The position numbers were made by a program, and so were the translations under genes. A stretch of 64,000 nt of DNA from Plenodomus lindquistii. Lineage: Eukaryota; Ascomycota; Dothideomycetes; Pleosporales; Leptosphaeriaceae. The notes beneath the pieces are model-generated. The model was not told where the DNA came from. It was given only the letters and a program-made list of their open reading frames with translations, and did no database searches. The stretch lies in contig JANUWI010000021.1 in NCBI GenBank assembly GCA_025504975.1, positions 620,001-684,000 on the forward strand, read 5' to 3'. Every line of letters starts with the position of its first letter. Within the stretch, counting starts at the first letter, position 1. Positions 1 through 10,404 of this stretch are shown piece by piece.

Positions 1-323
1 GAATTCACAAGTGGTATCTCACATTTTTGAAAATCAAATTAATCCATCTATAAAACCATTCTAGCATACACTATTTCCTCCAGCAAAAAACTCCTCCTTC
101 TCCATTCCTAGTAATCCCGCCCAACTTGAGCATATACGCCACATCCAGACAACAAATCAGGATTCCAAATGAAATATACGCAGCCCACCAGCACACACAA
201 GAGCAAGCTGACGGTGAGAAGACAGAGGTAAGATGGTCACTCTGTAGTGTGCCGATTCCTCTAACTCCTCCACCGGCATCATGCTAACGGAGTATCGATC
301 CAACTTGTCTCCCTAGACGAATT

Positions 324-1400
324 CTACGTGTCAGCCCCAGGACATTGATATTGAGACTCGTAAATATAAGCACATGCATACTGGGACGAGACCCCATAAG
401 CGTGAGAGTTGAAAGTGAGAGAACGATCAGACGCCGATTTCCTCATCTCTCGGCCAACGTGCCACACTCCGTTGTCATTGCGGGGATCCATCAGGGGCGA
501 CTCTTCTGCTTCCGTGGTCATGTTTTGCCCGCCATTGCGGCGCTTGCCTGCGTGCGCGTCGCAGAGACCCTGTCGCTCTGTGGCAAGGTAGAGTAGGAAT
601 TCAAGTTCCATCTCAAGGTACCTGTCGAAGCCTCTTATAGCACGAATAGTCATGTCCAATTTGTCACGCTGCGCGTCCTGTATCGTCATCACCATCTTTT
701 CCTCGTTGGCTGATAGGATGTCCCGCCTTTGACAAGTACCACATACATATCCACGCGACCAGCACTCAAGCAAGTTGATCTCAAGGTGCCACTCCCGAGA
801 AACTTGATCAATCTCTCGCCCAATGACATCGTGCAGAACTGACAAAGACGTGTTGAGATCAAGCCTATTGAGCTCCTTGATGTAGGTAGATTGCGATAAG
901 AAGGTGGTGTTGAAGAAGTCGCACATTATAGAGTACCCGTCCTTTGGTTCATACTCTAACTGGGTTGTGGCGTGAGCAGCTGGAATATTCTGGCTCCATG
1001 CTAGTTCTGCGTATAGTTGGAGGGCACGATGCATAGCAGAGATGACATTGTTTTCGTGATCTGCATACAGCTGCTCAGCTTGATAAAGCTGCCAATATGT
1101 TGAATCGATTATTGTGAGCGCGGTGCGGCTTGCATAGAAGCTGTCTCGGAAGCTTTGGAACTGTCCGCTGCGAATCAAAGACATTTGACTATCGGTCAGA
1201 TGCTTAGCATCATCAAGGCCAGACTTGAGGTCTGTGTAAAAGTAGGGTTGGTGACAGTCGTTCGATCGTCCATCTGGGCAGTAAACGGGTGGGACGATGG
1301 GAACCAGCGGGTATGACGAGGTTTCCTCAGATGAGAGGAATCCAATCAACACCAAAAGGATAGGCCAGAAATAGACATTGTAATTTGTCCAATTGACCAT
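324..1400 (-). CDS. Hypothetical secreted or membrane-anchored protein, 358 aa
   Basis: An uninterrupted 358-codon frame, read from an ATG at 1400 to a TAG at 324. Residues 10-20 form a hydrophobic stretch (WPILLVLIGFL) followed by a small, polar Ser/Thr/Glu segment, which reads as a signal peptide or signal anchor. Three N-glycosylation sequons (NTT, NTS, NMT) and paired cysteines (CPDG, CHQP, CGTC) suit a protein that enters the secretory pathway. The middle (about residues 55-270) is rich in Leu, Ala, Glu and aromatic residues and looks mostly helical. I recognise no enzyme motif. The first Met lies directly before the hydrophobic stretch, which supports this start. Codon use is balanced and there are no internal stops, unlike most of the window, so I think it is a real gene of unknown function. 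An unseen intron near the 3' end cannot be excluded. Confidence 0.6.
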   Translation of the reverse strand: MVNWTNYNVYFWPILLVLIGFLSSEETSSYPLVPIVPPVYCPDGRSNDCHQPYFYTDLKSGLDDAKHLTDSQMSLIRSGQFQSFRDSFYASRTALTIIDSTYWQLYQAEQLYADHENNVISAMHRALQLYAELAWSQNIPAAHATTQLEYEPKDGYSIMCDFFNTTFLSQSTYIKELNRLDLNTSLSVLHDVIGREIDQVSREWHLEINLLECWSRGYVCGTCQRRDILSANEEKMVMTIQDAQRDKLDMTIRAIRGFDRYLEMELEFLLYLATERQGLCDAHAGKRRNGGQNMTTEAEESPLMDPRNDNGVWHVGREMRKSASDRSLTFNSHAYGVSSQYACAYIYESQYQCPGADT

Positions 1401-4400
1401 GCTGAATGGCGCGTCTCAGCGTGTCTATGCTTGAGTAGGTTTGGCGAAGAACGTAGTGAAGTTGTAGTTGAGAATCGTGTGCTGGATGAGGTGAAGTAGA
1501 GAATGGAAGCGATAGAGAACACGGGATGATTTCGCATTTATGTACGGTTTCCCAGCACTAGAAGCATTGCAGGTCTCAAGTACCAGAGAATTGTCTTACA
1601 CCTTGCACGTTCACGTGGTAGCAGTTGGAGTCACCAAAGAGATGAGACAGTACTAGTGTCTACAAAGGAAGGATGTGTATGCGCACAGAGTTGTGAGTCA
1701 GTAGTCATTGCTCATTAGAAATATAGCAAATCAACCATCATCCCCTATTTCATCTAGGAAAGACAATGGTTGTTGCGAGCGAATTATCTATCACCCTTTG
1801 GGATCGCGCTACTCTCGGACAAAGCAGACAATCACATCGAATCAGGAATAATTCCACCACCACTTTTAGTAGCAACACCCTACCTGATCCCTAGACCGCT
1901 GAAAAGAATAGCATCTCACATGCATCATCAATAACGACCACTCAACTCCTCGCTCGCTCGTTCACGCTCACCTACCAAAGGCTCTAAGCCAAAGCACTGT
2001 ACCATGCCTCTGTCCTCACAAGACCTGTGCCCCCTTAGCTCAATGTCTCTTGCTCGCAACGCACACGCCTACATGGAAACGGCATTTAGGCCGAGTACCA
2101 GTGCGCAGAGGGCAAGCTTGGGGGCTTGTGCCACCGTTTGGAACACGCTCAGCAACACCACGACCGCCGCCTGCTGCTCAATCACAAACAGTCTCACGGA
2201 TAACTTGCCCCCAGTGCGACGGTCACGAGTTGCTCGCCCACCTTGAAGATGGCCAAAGCGGCCTCATGCACGTAATGCAGCTGTACGCGCCAACTTAACG
2301 ACGAAATGGTAAGCGCGGGGCCTACGTGCAAGGATTCGAGGAGCTTCTCGAGCAAAGGGTTGAACAAGCTCTAGGCACATGTACATTATCTTTCACGAGC
2401 GTACAAGCTCTTTGCTCAAGGGTGAAACTGCCGTATTGCTGAGCTCTTGAGTTCCTCGGAAGCTTTCGGACAATACCCGAGTGGGAAAGGAGCTCACCTT
2501 TGTGCTCTTAGGGGCCCTTGATAAGATGACATTGTGCCTTGGTGACGAGGTGGCGAACAGGAGGGGATATGTAGTCATCGTGCAGGGTTTCAACGAGTCT
2601 CAAAGCTAGAATTCGAGTGCGAAAGTGTGCGCACTGGGGACCGTGGGCGTCATGGTAGAGGCAGGGATTTGCGAGGGTGTAGCAATAGGTACGCAGAAGC
2701 GCTGTCACGTTGTAGCTTCTTGTCGCGTGACCGATCGTGACTTGAACGGCGACCAGAACGCAGCGTGTCTACATGTTAGCATGATCGAGGCCAGCATACA
2801 CGTTTCATCTTGTTGTAGGTGGCGCCTTCCACAACCATGCGTCCAAATCTCATCGTGCATTGAGTAAGTCAAGCTCAATTGTCCGGGCCTTCATGACCGT
2901 CTCACCACACTCGCCTCGTATGACGACCATACTACACTCAGCACGTGTTGATGGCATCGTGTGCCTACGCTTTCCGAGTGCAGCCAAGATGAGGTCGTGG
3001 AGATGTGTTCTAGTCACCCCTCGCGCGAAGATAGCCGCGTCGACACAACGATATCCAATCACCCCGCTCTTGGCCACCTCCAAGGTCGACCTCACGACTC
3101 ACCCTTGTCCTCACGTTCCTGCAGGACCAATCCAAGGCTCTTTTGCAAATGCTTCACACCCCCGTGTGCCTAGTATCATCCACTCATGTCGCTCAAACTC
3201 GGTTGTACCCCGATTGGCGCATGCTGGCTGGTATGGCCTGCCCGCGAACACGGATGCGCGGTTCGCAGCGGCCGGCACCGCAACAACGAGTCATCGACTC
3301 GTCTGGGCCAGCATGTATAGATTCCAGGCATGCCTTTGGCATTGACCGTGATATCTTCCTCCACGGTACCTTGCACAAGGCTTACGAGCCAAGGCTTACG
3401 AGCGGTGACGTTGTGTGGTGCGACGAGGGTATTCGAGCGGTCGGTCGATGAATGGCGAAACGTATGCGAGGGTTCCTCGTGGATAGCATGGATACCGAAA
3501 AGAGGGCGACTTGCCAATGGTGAAGCAGCTTTTGGAGTTACTGGTGAGGTCGTAAGCAGCGTTTCCAATAGTATTCGCGGGACTTGTCCACGGCGCAATT
3601 CACGTGGTCCATGCCTAAGCCACGCGGCACGTGGCAAAAACACGAGTGATTCCGTCGCTGTCAAAGGCGACCAAAATGCGTGGACTTGGGGCGAGGGAGA
3701 AGCAGAGCCAAAGATCTTGGGCGGAGCGTGTTGGTGTGGCACTCGAACGTGGACGAGGTTCGCAACGTTACACCGGCTATCATTGCCAAACACATTCGTA
3801 AACGCACGTGATTAGCCCCCACAAGCCTCCTGGACCAGCCCCGAGTAATGGCTGTGAGCAACTTGAGACGGGTGAGCGACGAGGCCTGATGCGTAATAAC
3901 TCCACAAGAGTAACCGTACGGACCTACACACAGCGACTACCACGTGCCCCTGGACCAGGAATTCGACAACAAAGAACTTGAGAGCATCTTGCTGATCATC
4001 GGTCAAGGCCTGTGACATCGAGAGCTAGCAGCGCGGCCGCCAGCAACGACGTGGCCATACCCAGCAGCATAGGGCTCGACGCCCACCCCAGGCGCGAAGC
4101 GCCGCGCTACTAGCTGCGGCGTGGGCCAATAGATGGAGATGGAGGGGACAAAGGTCGGACTGAGCATGCAGAAGGTGCAAAAGGCCGAGTTGCTGGCAGG
4201 CAAGGGAAGAGAACAGGAATCAGCGAGGAGTGACAGACGAATCCGCGCCAGAACGTGGCAACTTCCCCCCCCCTCCTGAGCGTGGATGATGATGATGATC
4301 TTAACGCCGGAATCTAGTCATGTCTTCACATCGCATTTCCCGTCTGTCCGGGGAACTGTCGAGTTGCCCGATGAGAATGCAAAGTCAGTGGAAAGGTGGC

Positions 4401-5459
4401 GCGGCATAGTACAATCATGAAGCTCACGAACTTGACCGTTGACAAGCTTGACACAGTGGGGTCCCAGAATCCTCCTCAGAAGCCCACCAACTTCTTGCCT
4501 GACAACCTTGCAACTGTTAACAACTCTTCCGCGCTAGCTTCGACGACGTTTCAGCACACCCGACGCAATTGCTGAGAGACACGCAGCACAAGGAAGAGCC
4601 TATTTATAGTAGCTCACCGCTAGGTTAGATACACATCTATGGCTAGAGGACACACAGATGCTTGAAAGAGGAAAGCAAGCTCTGCAAATGAGGCCGCACA
4701 CGGCCCACAACCCGGAAAAAGGACTATTAAGAAACGGGAAAATGAAGAGACAGACATATCGGCAAGATTGTAGAACTGAGAGGCGAAGCAAAGCTCTCAA
4801 CCAAATAGTGCTGCGGTAAAAAAGAGAATGGCAAGAGCAGTGTACGTGGCCTTTAAGAGTGAGCAAGGCGTGAGGAGGGGTGAGCAAGCTATGGAGCACG
4901 AGAGGGCGCAGGACAAAGACGATTCTTGTTGTTGCCGTCGCCTTGGTCTACATGTGGAGCAATACTCGGCTGCACACGGGGATGCCAGTTCACTCGTCCG
5001 GCCGCCCACAGTAACCAGCATCCACACCGCCAAGGCGGACTAGCAGGAGTTCCATCGCAAGAGCCGCCCGGAAAAAAGGTCGAATCTCACGAGAAGTCAT
5101 ACTGCACGCACAGAGTCCAGGTTGTCAACAGCTTTCAAGTCTACGACAACAGGCTTTCCAGCTTTGGCGCAGGCTTATCACTGCTCGTTCCCACGCACTG
5201 CGCTTCTGGACCGCGCTTCCGTTGCACCGTACAATCTTCTGCCCGGTGTGCACCTTTAGCGTAGCCAGGAAGCAGTGGGACTTATGGAGCCCTGGAAAGC
5301 GCCCGTCATCGCTGGCCAAAATCCGTATGAGCACCTCGTGGGCGCGGTATTAGACAATTCGCATGTTGCTTGCACGGTCACAAGCGTGGCGGCCTATTGG
5401 ACAATCTTACGCAGTTTGACTAGTCAGCCGAGAAAAGGCGCAAACAAGAGCAAGCAGGG
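1401..5459. other. Gene-poor stretch, no recognisable gene
   Basis: Several frames of 60-205 codons overlap on both strands, and none has a family signature that I recognise. The best candidates are on the minus strand at 2850-3095 (81 codons) and 3176-3793 (205 codons). The latter is opposed by a plus-strand frame of 161 codons at 3330-3815, so the coding strand cannot be chosen by eye. A short GAT run lies near 4285-4300 and a C run near 4266-4274. The stretch 3820-5459 shows nothing that I can interpret. Confidence 0.4.
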
Positions 5460-6315
5460 TTGGCGGGACCCAGATCTGGGGTGTATAATGAGGGCTCGCA
5501 TCTCCAGACCCCGTCAAAGAAGAACACAGAAAGTCCGGCATTACCCTGTGCAGCTTACCTACAACTTGACCCTAGCATGGCCACCACCGAGGAGCGCAAA
5601 CTCAAGGCCTGGCGTACTATCAGGGCCCGTTGGCATAAAGACTACGCTGCGCAGATGGGCAAGCAATGGGTCCAGATCCCACAAAACCCAGGGTTGTCGA
5701 TGCTCACCACGCTGGCGACCATATCGCACAATCACACACTCTCTGAGCTCTTAACGGCAAGGTCGCTGCCTAGCGACGGGTGACTGGGGTTTAAGGTCAT
5801 TCAATCCATATGGGAAGAGCTGCAGAAGGACAAGAAGCAAGGGTCGGAGGGGAAGGGAGAAGAGGAGCCAGACGACGACACGACATGGACTTACTCCGCA
5901 GCTGAGAACGAGGGGGAGGAGTCGAACATTAACGTTGCCTCCCCAGAGAGCGAGGCAGGTCGTTTGATCTCACGAATCCCCTTTGACTGGGCTTTGCTGA
6001 AAGACCTTGGGCCGCAAGAGAGGGGACCAGGCGCACTCTTACCAGAGTATCCTCAAGCATGTTGGTCTCATTCGAGACTCGCACAAAATTCTGACGACTG
6101 CTCACACTGTCGCCATCGAAGCTGTCGAGGATCAAAAAGCCCGTCTTGAACGCGCAAAGGAAGCAGCGGCCCTGCGCGGCGTACAAGTCAAGGAGGCCGC
6201 GTTTTCAGACGACGCCTACGACCAACAAATACGAGCCCTCCAGAAACAGATTGCTGACATGGAGGCCAGGAAGGCAGAGGTTGACGTCCAGGAAGCCGAG
6301 CTTCAGACCAGATAG
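5460..6315 (+). pseudogene. Broken ORF with acidic linker and C-terminal coiled coil
   Basis: One reading frame runs from about 5460 to about 6040, interrupted only by a TGA at 5781-5783. It then shifts by one base near 6040-6050 and continues to a TAG at 6313. The N-terminal part is basic and Trp-rich (KAWRTIRARWHKDYAAQ). The middle is strongly acidic (EEEPDDDTT). The last 90 residues are Ala/Glu/Lys/Gln-rich with heptad spacing and should form a coiled coil (residues such as QIRALQKQIADMEARKAE). Both sides of the stop and of the shift have coherent composition, so this looks like a decayed gene rather than chance. The family is not recognised. A transposon structural (Gag-like) protein is possible but unproven. 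The TGA could come from CGA by a single C-to-T change. Confidence 0.45.
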
Positions 6316-7750
6316 AATTGCGAGAAAGCTGAGGGGGACAAGGTGGCTATGAGCCGTGCGAGGTGGCAGAGTCTGCTGGGTGACTTGTGTGAGCTGTAGC
6401 TTTAATCGATCCGAGTGAGGCAGGCGAGGCTAGCTGTCGTCTGGTGTTGTTTTCAATAGCACTCTTGTCACATGGTCACAATACTCTTTCCTACAACGTC
6501 CATGTACGTGCCGTGATTCGCATCATGGTGCAAAACTCAAACATGACGTCTAGCTGCGCGTTTGGCCGCACTTCTCCTGCTGCAAGGAGGTCTGCGATAT
6601 GAATCAAACAGTCTTTGCAACATGTTCAAGCCTCGACGATGCTCAGCTTGGAGCCGATTGATCAAGTGTCCACGCGATATGTCTATGTTGAAGCCAGCTT
6701 TGGAAACGTATCATTGCCCTTCCGCCTCACCTTAACAGTGCCGCCCTATGAGCCGATAAACCAGATTGTCAATGCAAGCTACCCAAGCCACGAAGCACTC
6801 ACATTGTAAAGTAGGTGAGGCTACAGTGAAAAGGGATGTTCGTGTATTGTACTTGGCTTGGGAGAAGCCTGACACCATCCAACAGGCTATAGTTTTGAGA
6901 AGCACTCAAAGTACATGCCGCAGGGCTGATATTTTTCAGATGAGAAAAAGGAATAAGGCACACGTGGAACCCACTGACTTGCTGCAATAGCGCAAAGGTG
7001 ACAGCTCTTCGGATCCAGAACATCAATAGCCGCTTTGGTCGTTTCGGCATTTTCGTCGAGATGATTGCCTATAATGCCGGGAGCCCAACAGCGAGCATGG
7101 GGGGACGAGCATACCGACGTAGCTGAACTCGATTCTTCGTCGCTTGCTGTGCTCCTGTTCTCGCTGGACCCAGCCAGCATCGCGAAGCGTAATGTATCAG
7201 GAGACTTTGCGACTAACGTGGGAAGATTGCATCCAGCATGCCGTTCATGCTCCCCTACTATTTTGAAAGCATTTTCCTGAGTGATCCAGGCGCGCTGTAA
7301 AAGCTCAAGCGCAAATGCGCGTGGCTAACTGAGGGAGTGGTGGTATTGGCTAATTGTTCCCGCGTTCAAGTGATAGCGATCTTTGGTGGAGCTCGAGGAG
7401 CGCAAGGGCGGTCAGAGTTTTCGCCAAAAGGGGATGAGAGAAGTCTGGGTGATGGCTGTAGGACTGGAGTTGATGCGAAGACGTGGTCATCGGGATCTGA
7501 CGATTGATCGCGGAACGTGCCGCCCACGGCAAGATAGGGAAGACACCTTTAGGTTCGTTGTCAGCGCCATCATTGTCTTGACCCAAAATGAATAGAATTT
7601 TGAAGTACTCTGCAATTTGGTGCTTGTAGTACTGCACAGAGTGTCGATGGTGAGACCAGGCGACGACTCGTGGAGCTCGTGATGGAGTTCCACAGCCTGT
7701 ACTACACCCCCCCCTGCAACAACACCCAACGTCAACATGTAAAATTTATG
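6316..7750. other. No gene recognised
   Basis: Only short overlapping frames (60-97 codons) on both strands are present, and none has a known motif. A C run lies near 7707-7714. I see nothing else to interpret. Confidence 0.4.
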
Positions 7751-8160
7751 ACAAATACGTGGAAGCCGTTAATAATAGTGTATAAAAGTGTGGCCACAAG
7801 CTTATTTTGTCTGAAATAGACTTCTACAGCCTCTATAGCGCTGTAGGTTGCCTGTGAATTAGTGCACTAGGCAGGATGAACCACAGCATTAGTACTGCAA
7901 AGGCCGCTTACAATGTGTGGAAGTTGTTAGAAATTGTGTCTTTAGATGTGACTACAGGTTTGTCTTGTTAAAAAAGGACTTCTATAGCCGGTATAACACT
8001 CTTGATTAACTGTGGGTTACTTGATTAGGCAGGATGAAACACAGCAATAGTAGTAAAAAGGGTAACTACAAAGCGTGGAAGTTGTTAAACATAGTGCCTT
8101 TAAGTGTAGCCACAGGTGTAAATACTTGAAAGGAGGCTTCTACAGCGTCTGCACCGCTAA
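7751..8160. repeat. Tandem repeat, unit about 158 bp, 2.6 copies
   Basis: Three head-to-tail copies begin at 7751 (ACAAATACGTGGAAG), 7910 (ACAATGTGTGGAAG) and 8068 (ACAAAGCGTGGAAG), so the unit is 158-159 bp. The third copy stops at about 8160. Shared landmarks in each copy are a GTGGAAG start, a GACTTCTACAGC-like block about 75 bp in, and, in the first two copies, a GGCAGGATGAA block near the end. The copies are diverged by substitution with few indels. The region is AT-rich compared with its flanks and has no open frame. Confidence 0.8.
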
Positions 8161-8330
8161 TGCCTACCTAGTAGTAGCTCCGCTTAGCAAGGACGCGATC
8201 GCAATAAAGAAAGTGGCGAGTTTAGCTTGTATTAGGGAGGTGATTGGACACTAAATCATCTTATTTGATTTTGAAGCAAGACAACGCGGATCAAGGGAGG
8301 ACTTGTCAACGCTAATAGGCTTTGGGAAAG

Positions 8331-8392
8331 AGACTATGCAGATTAGCTAGGTTACTCATTTTGGGTATAAGGGGTCCTTACTTGCGTGGCTG
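8331..8392. repeat. Diverged direct repeat, copy 1
   Basis: About 62 bp starting AGACTATGCAGATTAG and ending CTTGCGTGGCTG. It recurs in the same orientation at 8670-8729 inside the foldback element, with scattered substitutions and a 2-bp length difference. Confidence 0.7.
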
Positions 8393-8573
8393 GAGTTGAA
8401 GTCGTCAAGATGTCCGTGTTTGTGGTGGCCTGGTACCGCCCTTAATTAACCCTAGATCATTGTCGACTACCTAGGAAGGAAAGGTCCTCAGCGTCCCCGT
8501 CCTCGCTACTCCCGTTCTCGCTGCTCCCTTCTTCTCTGGAGTACCACCTCTGGTCAGCCCGTTTGCGGGGTAC

Positions 8574-8852
8574 ATGATCGCACAGCTTGAAAATATTAGT
8601 ACTCGCCCAACACACACTTATCCACACAGGCAGATCCGAGAAACATGGCTCGCAAATTTGCTCTCAGTGAGACTACGCAGATTAGCAAAGTTACCTGTAT
8701 TTGGAGATAGGGGTGTACTTGCGTGGCTGCGGGGTCATAGCACTACTCTGAATCCTTGATAACAACACGGGCGCGGGCCATGTTTGTCGAATTTCTCTGT
8801 GTGGATAAGTGTGTGTTGGGCGAGTACTAGTATTTTCAAGCTGTGCGATCAT
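8574..8852. repeat. Foldback element with 75-bp inverted arms
   Basis: The left arm (8574-8648) and the right arm (8778-8852) are reverse complements with about 6 mismatches in 75 bp. Both outer ends read ATGATCGCACAGCTTGAAAA on their own strand. The 129-bp centre contains copy 2 of the 62-bp direct repeat. The arms share an open frame, so both strands show near-identical short peptides that are not genes. A partial third copy of the arm tip (GCGCACAGCTTGAAA) is at 8984-8998. The structure fits a MITE-like or foldback element, or a recent inverted duplication. I see no clear target-site duplication. Confidence 0.75.
8670..8729. repeat. Diverged direct repeat, copy 2
   Basis: The partner of 8331-8392, lying between the arms of the foldback element. 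Key shared blocks are GCAGATTAGC and ACTTGCGTGGCTG. Confidence 0.7.
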
Positions 8853-9027
8853 AACGACGCGTGGATTTCGACGGTGATCTAAAAGTACAGTGCACTTTCT
8901 GTAACGAGAACAGCGACGAGGGCGCGTCAACATTCTAGATGTGAAATGTTCTAGACTACTACCAGAATCCACGGGACGTAATGAGCGCACAGCTTGAAAC
9001 CACCACTTCTCTAGTTTGGGCGGGAAC

Positions 9028-10404
9028 TCACGTCTTTATGTACGTACGCCTTGGTGTGTTAGCCACTAATTGTAAATCGTCTATGTGTCTGCCATAAAGA
9101 AGCCATTGGTGAAATGAGACAACGACAAAGGGCAGAGCGGCGGGCTCGACGCGAGCGAGTGGCTCGGCTCGCCTTGCACACGTTGAATTACCCCACATGG
9201 ATTGTGGGGTTCGCATCGTGCAGTTGGCGTAGGTGTAGCTACCATGGGGGGAAAAGTAGCGAGCAACCGCCCCACGCGAATATAGAGAACCTCCTACCTG
9301 ATCAGGTAGGGTAACCCGAGGCCAAGGCAGCCAGCTAGAGTCAAAAACTGGCTTTTGTATGTTGAATACAATACAACGGCAAGTGCGCAGTATCGCGCAC
9401 CCAGCAGAAAGCCTGTAAGTACTGCTACTGTGAGGGTTTAGGGCGGTAAGCTTGGCTGCATTTGCTACAAGTATCGTACTATTATTCACCCTGCTACAAC
9501 ATCGATTGCCCGACGAACGCTGACACTCGGCTGAGTACGCTATACGAGGAACAGTGCTCGTCTGCCGCCTGCTGGCTGCTCGCAAATGGGTGAGAATCTG
9601 GTGAGGGGACGAGTGGGCATGGGGCTTGCACATGGATGGCTGTGCGTGGGTGGTGTCGGTGAAAGGTGCAAGTATAGCCGTGGGACACTTGAGTTGGTTG
9701 AAGGAGGCGATTGGGGAGGCGGCTGTCGGTGGTATACGTGGCTGAGATGGACGCTGGGCAGCGGTGGAACTTGGCAGCGGCGGAACTTGGCAGCGGCGGA
9801 AGCCGCTCGGGCCCACTTGGCTTGTGGCGGGTGCCGCCGCCGCGTTGGTGTGAGGATACGGCTGCGCCAGATTCTCCCTCGACAGCACCATCAGCTGCGC
9901 TGAGACCAATGACTTCATGTTGCTTGATGCGATAGCCCTTCCAGCTCAGCGGCAGCAACTCTTTAAGCCGCCCCCCTAAGTCTATCCATACTACTTTCGT
10001 GCAGACTGAGGCAGGGGGACTGAAATGGTGACAGAAGGTACTTGCCCAACACATGGTTCACGTACACTTCCACCGAGCCAATGCCAATCACGCTCACTAG
10101 TCTACCGAGGTAGCAGTCTTTTATGCTTTTTGCGTCAAAGCATCGCGTGTACACATCACCGTCTCCGAAGCGATCGCACGGCGGTCCTGCGATGACCGCT
10201 ACACGATACGACAGTTGCCTCGCCGGTACGACGGAGAGATACGCCGCTGCTAAAACAGAATGTTAACGAGGATAGGGCTATGAAGCAGCCGCTGGCGAAG
10301 AGCATGACGGCGTCCTGCACTGCAACACCTGCAGTACCCGCATACACAACCACCGGGAGGGCGAGACCCGTACCTACGACGGCCCTGAAGAAGGCAATGA
10401 ACAA
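9028..10404 (-). other. Possible decayed coding region on the minus strand
   Basis: Successive minus-strand frames overlap here: 82 codons at 10156-10404, 63 at 9963-10154, 186 at 9494-10054 and 296 at 9028-9918. The first has two hydrophobic stretches long enough to span a membrane (around IAFFRAVVGTGLALPVVVY and IALSSLTFCF). The longest is Pro/Ser/Thr-rich and low in complexity, partly because a 16-bp tandem repeat (9757-9804) lies in it. The frames do not join through convincing splice sites. I do not recognise a family. This could equally be GC-rich non-coding DNA. Confidence 0.2.
9757..9804. repeat. Short tandem repeat, 16-bp unit, three copies
   Basis: Three consecutive units begin GGCAGCGG at 9757, 9773 and 9789. 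The first two differ at one position and the third diverges at its end. Confidence 0.8.

Noticed and set aside
3176..3815. 205-codon minus and 161-codon plus ORFs as genes
   Set aside because: They overlap on opposite strands, both lack motifs, and neither is clearly better.
8574..8990. Two near-identical small proteins on opposite strands
   Set aside because: They are the two arms of the foldback element; the likeness is due to the inverted repeat.
9028..9918. 296-codon minus-strand ORF as a real gene
   Set aside because: Low-complexity Pro/Ser/Thr/Arg composition, overlap with another long frame, no motif and a tandem repeat inside; kept only as a low-confidence region.
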